Shown here: positions 9,943-19,065 of the stretch, piece by piece | Layout: each line of letters opens with the position of its first letter | Position numbering within the stretch: position 1 is the stretch's first letter | NCBI RefSeq assembly: GCF_013248905.1 | Contig: NZ_JABRVS010000001.1 | Span: 3,596,001-3,660,000, forward strand | DNA length: 64,000 nucleotides | Direction of reading: 5' to 3' | DNA from: Shewanella sp. VB17 | Lineage (GTDB): Bacteria; Pseudomonadota; Gammaproteobacteria; Enterobacterales; Shewanellaceae | The notes under the pieces: generated by a model | The model's input: the letters and a program-made list of their open reading frames with translations, nothing else | What the model was told of the DNA's origin: nothing | The model's database searches: none | Program-made: the position numbers and the translations under genes

Positions 9943-11157
9943 TTAATGGTGCGCCCATTGAACCTGTTCAAGGTCGATACCATCTTTAAACATCTCCCAA
10001 AGAGGAGACATCTCGCGTAAACCATCAATCGATTTATTAATTGTTTCAATTGCGTGATCAATTTCTTCTTCGGTTGTAAAACGTCCAATAGAGAATCGAA
10101 TTGAGCTATGTGCCATCTCATCATTTAAGCCTAGTGCTCGAAGTATGTAGCTAGGCTCCAAACTGGCAGATGTACACGCCGAACCTGATGAAACAGCAAG
10201 GTCTTTAAGTGCCATCATCAAAGACTCACCTTCAACAAAGTTGAAACTGACATTCAAATTGCCACAATAACGCTGATTAACATCACCGTTAATATAGGTT
10301 TCTTCAATATCTTTAACGCCATTCCATAAACGGTCACGTAAAGCACCAATACGCGTATTATCAGCGTCCATATCAGCTTTCGCTATCGCAGCAGCTTCAC
10401 CCATACCAACAATCTGATGAGTCGCTAATGTCCCGCTACGCATACCGCGTTCATGTCCACCACCGTGCATTGTCGCTTCAAGGCGAATACGTGGCTTACG
10501 GCGAACATATAATGCACCAATGCCTTTCGGTCCATACATTTTGTGAGCTGATATAGAGATCAGATCCACTTTAGTCGATTCAACATCAATGGGGATCTTG
10601 CCTGCACTTTGTGCTGCATCAATATGAAAAATAACTTTTTTATTGCGACATAGCTCGCCAATAGCATCAATATCATGAATAACACCAATTTCATTATTCA
10701 CGTGCATAATACTCACAAGCACAGTATCTTCGCGCATGGCAGCTTCTATCGCAGCTAACGGAACAATACCATTAGCTTCAGGTGCAAGATAAGTAACCTC
10801 AAAACCTTCACGCTCAAGCTGGCGACAAGTATCTAATACCGCTTTGTGTTCAGTCTTACTGGTAATAACGTGCTTTCCCTTCTTTTGATAGAAGTGAGCA
10901 ACACCTTTAATCGCTAAATTATTGGATTCAGTTGCACCAGAAGTGAAGACTATTTCGCGAGGATCTGCGTTAATAAGATCGGCAACTTGATTACGAGCAA
11001 TATCAACCGCTTCTTCAGCTTGCCAACCGTAACGATGAGAACGCGACGCTGGGTTACCAAAAATGCCGTCCATTGTCATACACTGCATCATTTTTTCTGC
11101 AACACGTGGATCAACCGGCGTTGTTGCAGCGTAATCTAAATAGATAGGAAGCTTCAT
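9943..11157 (-). CDS. iscS: Cysteine desulfurase IscS
   Basis: A PLP enzyme (404 residues from the chosen start) that removes sulfur from cysteine and passes it to IscU, tRNA thiolation and other acceptors. The PLP lysine is K206 (SISAHKMYGPKG) and the persulfide cysteine is C328 (SSGSACTSASLEP), numbered exactly as in E. coli. The frame stays open 14 codons further, but the start at 11157 (MKLPIYLDYAATTP) has a GGAG ribosome site 8-9 bases upstream and matches the family length. Confidence 0.97.
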   Translation of the reverse strand: MKLPIYLDYAATTPVDPRVAEKMMQCMTMDGIFGNPASRSHRYGWQAEEAVDIARNQVADLINADPREIVFTSGATESNNLAIKGVAHFYQKKGKHVITSKTEHKAVLDTCRQLEREGFEVTYLAPEANGIVPLAAIEAAMREDTVLVSIMHVNNEIGVIHDIDAIGELCRNKKVIFHIDAAQSAGKIPIDVESTKVDLISISAHKMYGPKGIGALYVRRKPRIRLEATMHGGGHERGMRSGTLATHQIVGMGEAAAIAKADMDADNTRIGALRDRLWNGVKDIEETYINGDVNQRYCGNLNVSFNFVEGESLMMALKDLAVSSGSACTSASLEPSYILRALGLNDEMAHSSIRFSIGRFTTEEEIDHAIETINKSIDGLREMSPLWEMFKDGIDLEQVQWAHH

Positions 11158-11234
11158 TACACACTCCGTACAGCCTAACCTTCTGTAAAGGTAGAACAAA
11201 GTACAAAAAATATTATATAAATAACAAAGTTAAC

Positions 11235-11696
11235 TTATAGTGTTACTCTTTGTTCCTGTTGTATTTCATCTTGTTTTATAGAAATGAACTGCACATCTCT
11301 TTTGGTCATCAAGCCCGCAAGACTAATACCATTTAAAAAATCTGAAATCTGTGTACTCAAGTCCCACCAAAGTGAATGAGTAAGACAACGAGACCCATTT
11401 TGACAATTTCCGTGCCCCTTACAACGTGTGGCATCAACAGATTCATCGACAGCACGCACAACCATACCTACCGATATCTCACCAGCATCAGCACCTAAAC
11501 GGTAACCGCCACCAGGCCCTCTGACACTAGAAACCAATCCTTGTTTTCTGAGTTTTGCGAAAAGTTGTTCGAGATAAGAAAGTGAAATGCCTTGACGTTC
11601 AGAAATGTCTGCCAATGGGATAGGCCCTGAGCTTGAATGCATGGCAACATCTAACATTGCAGTAACTGCATATCGACCTTTCGATGTAAGTTTCAT
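11235..11696 (-). CDS. iscR: Rrf2-family Fe-S regulator IscR
   Basis: A 153-residue winged-helix repressor that senses Fe-S status. The N-terminal helix-turn-helix starts MKLTSKGRYAVTAMLD. The cluster ligands C92, C98, C104 and H107 are all present (RCKGHGNC, SRCLTH), so the [2Fe-2S] form should be possible. It is the first gene of the isc operon, and its promoter carries two matching operator sites, which fits autorepression by holo-IscR. Confidence 0.97.
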   Translation of the reverse strand: MKLTSKGRYAVTAMLDVAMHSSSGPIPLADISERQGISLSYLEQLFAKLRKQGLVSSVRGPGGGYRLGADAGEISVGMVVRAVDESVDATRCKGHGNCQNGSRCLTHSLWWDLSTQISDFLNGISLAGLMTKRDVQFISIKQDEIQQEQRVTL

Positions 11697-11737
11697 AGCG
11701 ACCCAGAGTTCCCAAAAATGCTTAACTGAATTAAAAC

Positions 11738-11787
11738 ATACCCGAGTGTTTTAGTCAAGTATTTAACCTAGTGTTTTAGTCAGGTAT
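11738..11787 (-). promoter_or_regulatory. Two tandem IscR type 1 operators in the isc promoter
   Basis: Two ~25-bp sites (11738-11762 and 11764-11787) share the minus-strand core TGACTAAAACACT with A/T flanks such as ATAC(C/T) and GGTTA/GGGTAT. They resemble the type 1 IscR consensus (ATA…GAC…AGTC-like dyad). The downstream copy contains a -35 TTGACT with a TTTAAT -10 candidate 17 bp later, so bound IscR would block RNA polymerase, as at E. coli iscR. Confidence 0.8.
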
Positions 11788-11812
11788 TACACTCTCATTA
11801 TTTATCCTGCGA

Positions 11813-12634
11813 TTAGATAATGGGATCAAACTCATCAATGGCTTGCTTTCTTTTTTCGGCTGCGGCTAGTTCAGCATCACTGAAATCATCCACCTCCAAT
11901 TCAGGAAGCTTATCAGTGCAAACATTTCCACCCATCGTTTGCACTGCTTGACAAACCTCTTGAACCTTAGAATCCATCAAATTCATATGGTCTAACATTT
12001 GCCCAATTGCGCTCGCAACAGGATCGGGGTTGTCAGGTGACACAGCATAGGCATCGAAACCATACTTTTTAGCCATTTCACTGCGTCTTTTCGATTGCTC
12101 TTTACTGGCATCGTTCGGCGTAGAAACAATGCGAGCAGGGATCCCTACAACCGTACTATTTGTGGGCACATCTTTAACCACCACAGAGTTAGAACCGACC
12201 CTAGCCCCATCATGCATGGTTATAGGACCCAAAATTTGTGCACCGGCACCGACAACAACATTGTTTCCTAATGTCGGATGACGTTTACCCGCTTGCCAAG
12301 TGGTGCCACCTAATGTCACTCCATGGTAGAGAGTACAATCATCGCCTATTTCTGCCGTTTCACCGATAACGACCCCCATACCATGATCAATAAAAAAACG
12401 ATGTCCAATTGTGGCCCCAGGATGAATTTCAACCCCTGTTAGCCAACGAGAAAACGTCGATAAGCAACGAGAAAGTAACCACCATTTACGCAACCAAAGC
12501 TTATGGCTAACACGATGGATCCATATCGCGTGCATGCCTGGATAGTTCATTAATACTTCTAACGTCCCCCGAGCTGCAGGATCGCGATGATATATTGAGG
12601 CTAGATCATCTTTCAGCCTAACGATCACTCCCAT
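11813..12634 (-). CDS. cysE: Serine O-acetyltransferase
   Basis: A 273-residue enzyme that makes O-acetylserine from serine and acetyl-CoA, the first step of cysteine synthesis. The left-handed beta-helix hexapeptide repeats are clear (GVEIHPGATIGHRFFIDHGMGVVIGETAEIGDDC in pattern), with catalytic histidines in DHGMG and YHGVTLGG. It lies 13 bp after trmJ, probably in one transcript, and just upstream of the isc promoter. This puts cysteine supply beside cysteine desulfuration. Confidence 0.95.
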   Translation of the reverse strand: MGVIVRLKDDLASIYHRDPAARGTLEVLMNYPGMHAIWIHRVSHKLWLRKWWLLSRCLSTFSRWLTGVEIHPGATIGHRFFIDHGMGVVIGETAEIGDDCTLYHGVTLGGTTWQAGKRHPTLGNNVVVGAGAQILGPITMHDGARVGSNSVVVKDVPTNSTVVGIPARIVSTPNDASKEQSKRRSEMAKKYGFDAYAVSPDNPDPVASAIGQMLDHMNLMDSKVQEVCQAVQTMGGNVCTDKLPELEVDDFSDAELAAAEKRKQAIDEFDPII

Positions 12635-12647
12635 TGTTATGCGCTCC

Positions 12648-13412
12648 TTATGTGTTACTTTTATCTTTTAACGTCATTTTTTTATCAATAGAAGTTAGCA
12701 TACCACGAAGAATATTCATCTCTTGTTTCTCTAGCCTTGCTCGACTGAACAAACGACGTAATTTCGTCATCACTTGACCAGGGTGTTGCTTAACGATGAA
12801 ACCAGTATTCAACAACGTCTCTTCGAGGTGACCAAAAAAATTTTCACGCTCTTGTGCAAACGGATACTCATCTACAGGTTCAACATAATCTGCAGGCTTT
12901 GCCTTTTCAAAATCCCGTTGAACCTGAGCAAGGTGAGCCACACGCGCTTCATAACAGATAATTTGCACAGCTTGAGCTAAATTCAATGAGGTGTACTCAG
13001 GATTAGCAGGGATCGCAACGTGATAATTACACCGCTGTAGTTCCTCATTGGTTAAGCCATTGTTTTCACGACCAAAAACAATAGCCACAGCACCCATTGA
13101 AGCTGCAGCGACCAGCTTTTCACCGGCTTCTCTTGGTTCAAGCATAGGCCAATCTAGCGTACGGCTTCTGGCACTGGTTGCTATCACGAGGCTGCAATCG
13201 GCAATGGCTTCAGCGACACTGTCTACTCTTACCGCGTGTTTAAGGATATCTGATGCACCCGCCGCCAATGCCACCGAATGGCCATCAGGCTCAACTCGAG
13301 GCTCTGCGAGATACAGCGTAGAAAGCCCCATGGTTTTCATTGCACGGGCCGTGGAACCTATGTTCCCAGGATGAGATGTACCAACGAGTACGACGCGAAT
13401 ATTGCTTAACAT
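12648..13412 (-). CDS. trmJ: tRNA (cytidine/uridine-32-2'-O) methyltransferase
   Basis: A 254-residue SPOUT methyltransferase that 2'-O-methylates position 32 of the tRNA anticodon loop. Visible family motifs are LVGTSHPGNIGSTARAMKTMG at the start, VFGRENNGLTNEEL and the trefoil-knot SLNLAQAVQI segment. The helical tail (LRRLFSRARLEKQEMNILRG) is typical. The position between suhB and cysE/isc is conserved in gammaproteobacteria. Confidence 0.95.
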   Translation of the reverse strand: MLSNIRVVLVGTSHPGNIGSTARAMKTMGLSTLYLAEPRVEPDGHSVALAAGASDILKHAVRVDSVAEAIADCSLVIATSARSRTLDWPMLEPREAGEKLVAAASMGAVAIVFGRENNGLTNEELQRCNYHVAIPANPEYTSLNLAQAVQIICYEARVAHLAQVQRDFEKAKPADYVEPVDEYPFAQERENFFGHLEETLLNTGFIVKQHPGQVMTKLRRLFSRARLEKQEMNILRGMLTSIDKKMTLKDKSNT

Positions 13413-13553
13413 GAAACTACTTAATTTTGATAACGGAACACATAACAGAATATTATCACAGCCATGTGGGAAATTTTAATATTAATGTGAGTATTTCCCA
13501 CGCCCTCTTATCAAATGTACACATATTCCCCAAGGAGCAGTGTTAAGTATCAC

Positions 13554-13581
13554 TTGCTTTCAAGGGGTGATTAGGTACAAT
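13554..13581 (+). promoter_or_regulatory. suhB promoter candidate
   Basis: TTGCTT (13554-13559) and TACAAT (13576-13581) are separated by 16 bp, about 45 bp before the suhB start codon. This gives a reasonable sigma-70 pair. Confidence 0.55.
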
Positions 13582-13626
13582 GCGCCCGATTATTTATATC
13601 TGTTCTTTAACATCCAGGGGATTGTA

Positions 13627-14430
13627 ATGCATCCGATGCAGACTATTGCCGTGCGCGCAGCCCGCGCAGCCGGCCAAACGATTATACGTGCTTTCGCTGA
13701 ACTCGATAAAGTCGAAGTGACAGCAAAAGGGATGAATGACTACGTGACTAACGTAGACATTGAGGCTGAAGCTGCCATTACTTATCAAATCCGTAAATCT
13801 TACCCAGATCACACCATAGTCGGTGAAGAAAATGGTGAGAATAAAGGCGCAAATAAAGATTACGTTTGGATTATTGACCCACTGGATGGCACTAACAATT
13901 TTGTTAGAGGCATTCCTCATTTTGCCGTTTCGATTGCACTGCAATATAAAGGTAAAACAGAAGTCGCTGTTGTATACGATCCTATCCGCGATGAATTGTT
14001 TTCAGCCATTCATGGTAAAGGCGCTAAATTCAACGATTATCGCATGCGTGTCTCTAAAAGAAACGAGCTTAACGAAACGATTATCGCCACCGGTTTTCCA
14101 TTCAAAAATAAGCAACATTCTGACACTTATCTTAATATTTTTGGTGAACTGTTCACCCAATGTGCTGACTTACGCCGTGCAGGCTCTGCAGCGCTTGATC
14201 TTGCCTATGTCGCTGCAGGTCGCGTTGATGGTTTCTTCGAAATAGGCCTTAAGCCTTGGGATATTGCTGCTGGCGATCTTCTCGTGCGCGAAGCCGGTGG
14301 CACAGTGACTGATTTTACTGGTAACCACAATTATTTAAAATCTGGCAACATCATTGCCGGTACCCCTAAAGTCACCTCTGCAATCGTGAAAACAGCACGT
14401 CCATTGTTGAGTGAAGCACTAAAACGTTAA
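13627..14430 (+). CDS. suhB: Inositol-1-monophosphatase SuhB
   Basis: A 267-residue Mg-dependent phosphatase of the IMPase family that also acts in rRNA antitermination in E. coli. Metal-binding motifs are GEENG (Glu), DPLDGTNNFVRG and WDIAAGDLLVREAGG. The frame is open 29 codons further upstream. The ATG at 13627 (MHPMQTIAVRAARAAG) aligns with the family and follows the promoter candidate and a CAGGGG sequence, so it is preferred. It is transcribed divergently from trmJ. Confidence 0.95.
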   Translation: MHPMQTIAVRAARAAGQTIIRAFAELDKVEVTAKGMNDYVTNVDIEAEAAITYQIRKSYPDHTIVGEENGENKGANKDYVWIIDPLDGTNNFVRGIPHFAVSIALQYKGKTEVAVVYDPIRDELFSAIHGKGAKFNDYRMRVSKRNELNETIIATGFPFKNKQHSDTYLNIFGELFTQCADLRRAGSAALDLAYVAAGRVDGFFEIGLKPWDIAAGDLLVREAGGTVTDFTGNHNYLKSGNIIAGTPKVTSAIVKTARPLLSEALKR

Positions 14431-14466
14431 TGAGTGTCAAACAGATATAATAAATAGTGTCATAGA

Positions 14467-14493
14467 AGCCATCTTGTACAAGATGGCTTTTTT
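14467..14493 (+). terminator. suhB terminator
   Basis: The stem AGCCATCTTG/CAAGATGGCT is followed by TTTTTT, 36 bp after the suhB stop. Confidence 0.85.
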
Positions 14494-14593
14494 ATGGCTA
14501 AATGATGCCACCTAACATATCAAAATGAGTACACTAGCTGCAAAACATGCTATTTTTAAAAAGTTAATTGTAAAACTTTAAAAGGGAAGTGTC

Positions 14594-14890
14594 ATGACAG
14601 AAAACGATGAACGACGTAGCTCCCTCAGAGTTGATATGCAAGCAAATAAAATTGAAATTGCTTGGCTCGATGAAAGTCAAAGTCATCAAAGCACTGAAGC
14701 TACCTGCATCGACCTCGCCAGACATGGCATTTTATTCGAACACACAGATAACTTTACAGTAAGCTCGCTTATTGACATTACATTTAACCCTGATAACGAC
14801 AAAAGGCACACCGTTAAAGGGCAAATTTGTCGCAGTAACAACGTCGGTAACATGTTCCACATTGCCGTACAGCTCATCAATATCAATTAA
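14594..14890 (+). CDS. PilZ-domain protein
   Basis: A 98-residue single-domain PilZ protein, a likely c-di-GMP effector. The RxxxR motif is present (ERRSSLRVDM) and the second motif appears as CIDLARHGILFE, with alanine where the D/NxSxxG consensus usually has serine. Binding is therefore likely but not certain. It is a small cytoplasmic protein with no membrane segment, preceded by an AAAGGGAAG ribosome site and transcribed alone. Its target cannot be inferred from neighbours. Confidence 0.85.
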   Translation: MTENDERRSSLRVDMQANKIEIAWLDESQSHQSTEATCIDLARHGILFEHTDNFTVSSLIDITFNPDNDKRHTVKGQICRSNNVGNMFHIAVQLININ

Positions 14891-14955
14891 ATTTTACACC
14901 CATTTATCATGATGTTGTTAACCATGACTCTTGCTGTTTAACGGCAATAATGACT

Positions 14956-15495
14956 TTATTCTTTTAAACACTCAGGCTCAATGAGCACGCTGGCATCATC
15001 ATTGGATAGCCACACTTGCCCTTCGCTAATATTGTATTGTAATTTCATGCTTCTGCTCACCAGTTCTCCCATCTCTTTAACCGCGCCTTCTGGGATATTC
15101 CACACCTTAAGATTTTGATAGCGATTAAAGTGTTGTTCATTCTGTTGCCACCAAATAGGGACACTACGGCCACCATAGGTAAATAACTGAACCTGCTTGG
15201 CACGGCCACACGCCTTTCTTATCCATTTTTCATCACTTTGGCCAAAATCTATCCAAAGATCTATATCACCAATGAGTGACTTTTCCCATAACTCAGGCTC
15301 ATCTTCAACACACATCCCTTTACTGAATTCCAAGGTGTCACTGGCATTCATTGCAAATGCCAACAAACGAAGCATCATTCTCGAGTCGGTTTCCGACGGA
15401 TGCTGAGCAAGAGTCACATGATGATCTTGGTAATAACCGCGATCAATATCTGCTATCTGTAAATTGACTTTATAAACCGTAGCTTTAGTTGCCAT
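14956..15495 (-). CDS. yaeQ: YaeQ family protein
   Basis: A 179-residue protein matching the YaeQ family: MATKATVYKVNLQIADIDRGYY start, then the charged segment LWIDFGQSDEKWIRKACGRAK. The fold is related to PD-(D/E)XK nucleases, and the biochemical role is not established. The length is normal. It stands alone between the PilZ gene and the siroheme synthase. Confidence 0.9.
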   Translation of the reverse strand: MATKATVYKVNLQIADIDRGYYQDHHVTLAQHPSETDSRMMLRLLAFAMNASDTLEFSKGMCVEDEPELWEKSLIGDIDLWIDFGQSDEKWIRKACGRAKQVQLFTYGGRSVPIWWQQNEQHFNRYQNLKVWNIPEGAVKEMGELVSRSMKLQYNISEGQVWLSNDDASVLIEPECLKE

Positions 15496-15672
15496 AACTG
15501 CTTTTATCTATACATTATTAGCGCCAGTGTACCCTAAAAAACCATCAAGTATACCTTTGATAAACACATCCCCCCCTCATCCCCCTCATTAATGTTCAAT
15601 AATGAAGGAGATCACACGTACTTCACATTTTACTGTCACGATTTGTCACTATATGACGAGAAAAGTCGCCAA

Positions 15673-16584
15673 TTAAAGTGAACCAGCCGTTAAGTATTTG
15701 GCCATAGGCAAGTCAGCTTTTAGCTGTAAAATAGTCTCTTTATCTGCATAAATAAGATTGCGCGCGCCTTTCTCAAGAAGGACAGTTAAATCACTCGTCG
15801 CTGTCAAAGCGGATCGAGTGGCATCTCGCCTAACCAGTTCATTGAGTGCTAAAGGTAATGTTTGATCAGCAAAAATGTGATCCAACTTCTGCAATAAAGG
15901 CATCGCCGCGATGGGTAATAAGGTGATCGGCGTCTTATCATCAATCAATAAAATGTCACCGTCACTGATAAGATTTAAAAATGAATCTTCGTAGCATTGC
16001 GCTGTGTTATCATCAAATTTATCGCCATTAGCCTTAAAAAAATGCTCCCAAAAAAGTTTTCGCTCCTTAAATGACACTAATCTCTGTTGCACTTCTTTGC
16101 GCCGCTCGGCCACAAAATCAAACAAACTCGTCAATGAATAAGGCAGCCAAGACTCTAAACGCGACCGTAACTCTCGGGCAAATATCGGCGCAGCACCGCC
16201 AGTACTGATCGCAATTTGCAATCGTCCTCGGTCGATAATCGAAGGGGTAATGAAACGACAAAGCTCAGGACTATCGACAACATTCACCCAGCGACCTTGA
16301 GCTGTGGCTAAATGCGCCAAACGTGCATTTAACGCCTCATTGGCCGTCGCTAAATAAATCAGATCGACATTTTCAATATCCTCATCAGCCACGGCCCGCT
16401 GAAGCAGCGTAATACGTTTACTGTCCGCATACGCTTGTATGTCTGGGGCAACATCAATAGCAATGACGCATATGTTCGCCTGCGTTCTGCTCAATAACTC
16501 TAGCTTTCGACTCGCGACGTCACCCGCACCAATCAAGAGTACGTTTAATTGTGTTGTATCCACGAATAAAGGAAAATATTGCAC
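15673..16584 (-). CDS. Siroheme synthase (precorrin-2 dehydrogenase / ferrochelatase)
   Basis: A 303-residue protein equivalent to the N-terminal half of CysG (Met8p-like). It oxidises precorrin-2 with NAD and inserts iron to form siroheme for sulfite or nitrite reductases. A Rossmann motif is visible near residue 17 (LLIGAGDVASRK). The Asp-containing segments DLIYLATANEALNARLA and the STGGAAPIFARELRSRLE region are typical. The methyltransferase half of CysG is absent, so uroporphyrinogen methylation must come from a separate gene. Confidence 0.9.
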   Translation of the reverse strand: MQYFPLFVDTTQLNVLLIGAGDVASRKLELLSRTQANICVIAIDVAPDIQAYADSKRITLLQRAVADEDIENVDLIYLATANEALNARLAHLATAQGRWVNVVDSPELCRFITPSIIDRGRLQIAISTGGAAPIFARELRSRLESWLPYSLTSLFDFVAERRKEVQQRLVSFKERKLFWEHFFKANGDKFDDNTAQCYEDSFLNLISDGDILLIDDKTPITLLPIAAMPLLQKLDHIFADQTLPLALNELVRRDATRSALTATSDLTVLLEKGARNLIYADKETILQLKADLPMAKYLTAGSL

Positions 16585-16653
16585 TACACATGCTCCGTAA
16601 TTAACTCAATAGAAGCTCATTATATAATGACCTGCATAGCAATACACCCGCGA

Positions 16654-16964
16654 CTAAAGACACTTTTCAGTACTGCATTGCCAGCAAACCTCAAAACTGC
16701 CTTCATTTATTTCATGACATTGAGGACATTGCCATTGGGGGCCTGCAGTATTGAGTGACTCAAGTTGTGCTTTCGCCTGCGCATATTGTGACGCTGGCAC
16801 CCATAACTCAACATTGTGTAAGCTTGTCGGCAGCTCACCAATCCCACCTAATAGCACTTCACCTTTCAATTGTACCTTATACCCAAGCCACTTCAAGATG
16901 CTCGTTTCCAAGTGTGGGCCTCAAGCAGATCCCCACCCGCGACCATGCGATCACATTCTTGCAT
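16654..16964 (-). pseudogene. DUF2007-like zinc-ribbon protein with disrupted 5' end
   Basis: The continuous conserved part (16911-16654) reads ILKWLGYKVQLKGEVLLGGIGELP… and ends in a zinc ribbon, QWQCPQCHEINEGSFEVCWQC. It looks like a DUF2007 domain followed by a C-x2-C…C-x2-C ribbon. The frame has only a TTG start with a stop (TGA) a few codons upstream. Another frame starts at a well-placed ATG (16964, GGAG upstream) and reads …GGDLLEAHTWKRAS before a stop. DUF2007 proteins often contain NLLEAH-like sequence there, so one missing base near 16905-16915 could have split the gene. The split lies inside the palindromic repeat at 16878-16968. Function is unknown. Confidence 0.6.
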
Positions 16965-16968
16965 CTTG
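16878..16968. repeat. Palindromic MITE-like repeat copy (5' end of zinc-ribbon gene)
   Basis: The left end TATACCCAAGCCACTTCAAG (then ATGC) and the right end GCATCTTG match the ends of the element at 29901-29994. The interior is similar in length (83 versus 70 bp between the ATGC/GCAT blocks) but not in sequence. Confidence 0.6.
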
Positions 16969-17148
16969 ACTCCGTAATATTGCCAGCTTATTTATCACTT
17001 ACCTCTCAGTAACGAGAGCCCAATCAATATCCTAATGCGAAATAGGCAAACCTGTCGAGCCCTAAAAACCACAATGCCAACGAATAAGACAATGGATAAG
17101 GCAATGAATAAGACAATAGAGTGGGGCTACCCCACTGCTGACACCGAG

Positions 17149-17295
17149 GAAATAGGCTCAGGCAGTAAACAGTGATGACACAGGAGGGAAATAGACTCAG
17201 GCAGTAAACAATGATGACACAGGGGGAAATAGACTCAGGCAGTAAACAGTGATGACACACAAGGGAAATAGGCTCAGGCAGTAAACAGTGATGAC
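17149..17295. repeat. 39-bp minisatellite, four copies
   Basis: Four head-to-tail units of 38-39 bp built on GAAATAGGCTCAGGCAGTAA then ACAGTGATGACACA. Differences between units are a few substitutions (AGG/AGA, CAGTG/CAATG) and one-base length changes. The last unit is truncated after GTGATGAC. Confidence 0.85.
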
Positions 17296-17492
17296 CGCAA
17301 CGTTGCCAGCATAGCAAGGTCGGTGTTTTTCAAGGTATTTGTTGAGCATGTTAGCGCTTAAAGAGAGCTTAAACGGAAAGTGAACGCTTCACAGCGTATG
17401 ATTATGACCTGTCACAAGGTGATTATTCTCTATAAAATAAGAGCTGAGACAAGGTTATACGCGCAGAGAAAAAGGGAGAGAAGCAGGCATAA

Positions 17493-17520
17493 AAACCGTA
17501 CTCGTTAACGGGTACGGTTT
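17493..17520 (-). terminator. Terminator after the HD-domain gene
   Basis: The stem AAACCGTAC/GTACGGTTT, followed by T5 on the minus strand, lies 40 bp past the stop at 17559. Confidence 0.75.
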
Positions 17521-17558
17521 GGGATTAATTTTATAGGTATTAACAATAAAAGCTGATT

Positions 17559-19065
17559 TTATTTAATCCACTTTGCAACAAATTTATTTTCCGCAAGTTT
17601 AATATCGTTAATGATACTTTCATTCAACTTAAACTTTTTTTCCTCACAAAGAAAAACTCTTATAATATACTTTATTGATTGATACCTATTAAATACTTCT
17701 CCACTTTCTGAAATAAACTTGGCGTCGCCTTTTTCATATTCATCTTTAGTAAATAACTTTATCTTTGTTTTCCCAATACCTTTAAATGGATTAATTGATA
17801 TTATATCAACACCAAAATCATCTGTATTAAAGCCCGTTATTAAACTTGTCAGCTCATCCTTCAATTTTTTTTACGAAATCTTCATTTTCGGTGTCGTTTA
17901 TTTCTGCCGAGTCATTATACCTTATAGATTCATAAACCTTTACCCACGGCTTTCTTTCAATCAATCTTTGTAATATTGGGTCAATTCTTTCCTTTGCACT
18001 TTCACTTGCCAAATTAGGCAGAGTTTCACGTAAAAAAAAGGCATCGGAGTTATCTATGTAAAACTTTTCAAATATTTCTAAATTATATTCTGGACTATTA
18101 TTTTTAAATTCAAATAAATCCAAAGTTTTATTTGAATCATTCTTAGGCGGTTTAACTATATTACATGCTGTACTAAACATGGTTGAAAATATTCTATTAG
18201 TTTTATGATAATAAACTTGCATAAAAAGGCTCGCTCTTGAGTTTATAAAATCAACTAATGAATCAATACCACTTTCTTTATATGCCAGAAATACTTTATT
18301 ATTTTCCATTATTGGAATAATAGACATAAATAATCTGTCATAGTCATATACTCCACACTTTACTCCAGCAAAGTAACTATCCCTTAACAAATAATCCATT
18401 CTATCAGCATCAAGTGGACAAGAAGATATAATAGATGTGAACAGTGGCAGCATGTCAAACACACTATCATTTACTGTTACATCAATTTTTTTATCTTTAT
18501 ATCCGCTTTCAATCATCTTTATTATGTTATCAATATTTACAAGGTTGGCTTTTTCTGTCGAAATAGTTTTAAATATTATCTTTATTAAAATAATTGAAAC
18601 GTGCTCATGCGTTATTTTTGAGTCAGTCATATTAAAAACATCATCAAAATCATCTCCTAACGCATCCTTTAAGTATCCTTTTTTGCACATTATACTATCA
18701 AAGTCATGGGACATAGGCCCGTGACCAATATCATGTAAAAGTGCTGCCAATCTTAGTTCCTGAATATGTTTTTCGTCGATATCTGTGATACCCTTAAATA
18801 TATTAACATCTGCAGACTTACATCTATGTGAATTGAGCATTAAGTTTTTAAATATCTCATATGACAAATGCATAACGCCTAGAGAATGTTCAAACCTGCT
18901 GTGCATTGCAGACGGAAAGACCTTATATACAAATGTATTTTGTTTTATATTTCTAAGCCTTTGAAATAAAGGGTGATCAATAACATCTACCTCTAATTCA
19001 CTTAACCTAATAATTCCATGTATAGGATCTACGATTTTTCCAACTAAGCTACTATTAAATTCCAT
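17559..19065 (-). pseudogene. HD-domain phosphohydrolase (COG1078-like) interrupted at an A8 tract
   Basis: The first frame (19065-17854, 403 residues) is an HD-superfamily phosphohydrolase related to dGTPase/SAMHD1-like proteins: VDPIHGIIRLSELE, HPLFQRLRNIKQ, HSRFEHSLGVMH and the metal motif LLHDIGHGPMSHDFD. It stops at …DFVKKIEG. The overlapping frame 17864-17559 (101 residues, only a TTG start) continues as KLKDELTSLITGFNTDDFG… . Removing one A (or adding two) in the A8 run at about 17867-17874 joins them into a ~505-residue protein, a plausible length for the family. All catalytic residues are in the first piece, so it may still work. The gene is markedly AT-rich compared with its neighbours, suggesting transfer. 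Substrate unknown, perhaps a (deoxy)nucleotide. Confidence 0.75.

Larger units (their letters stand above)
16965..17558. other. Gene-free region with minisatellite
   Basis: About 590 bp without a credible gene. It contains a short duplication of GAATAAGACAATG-type sequence near 17080-17120, the four-copy 39-bp minisatellite (17149-17295) and the terminator at 17493-17520. Reading frames through it are repeat-generated. Confidence 0.6.

Noticed and set aside
17024..17317. Minus-strand frame with repeated SLFP/YCLSL segments
   Set aside because: The repeat pattern is just the translation of the 39-bp minisatellite; no ribosome site or family match.
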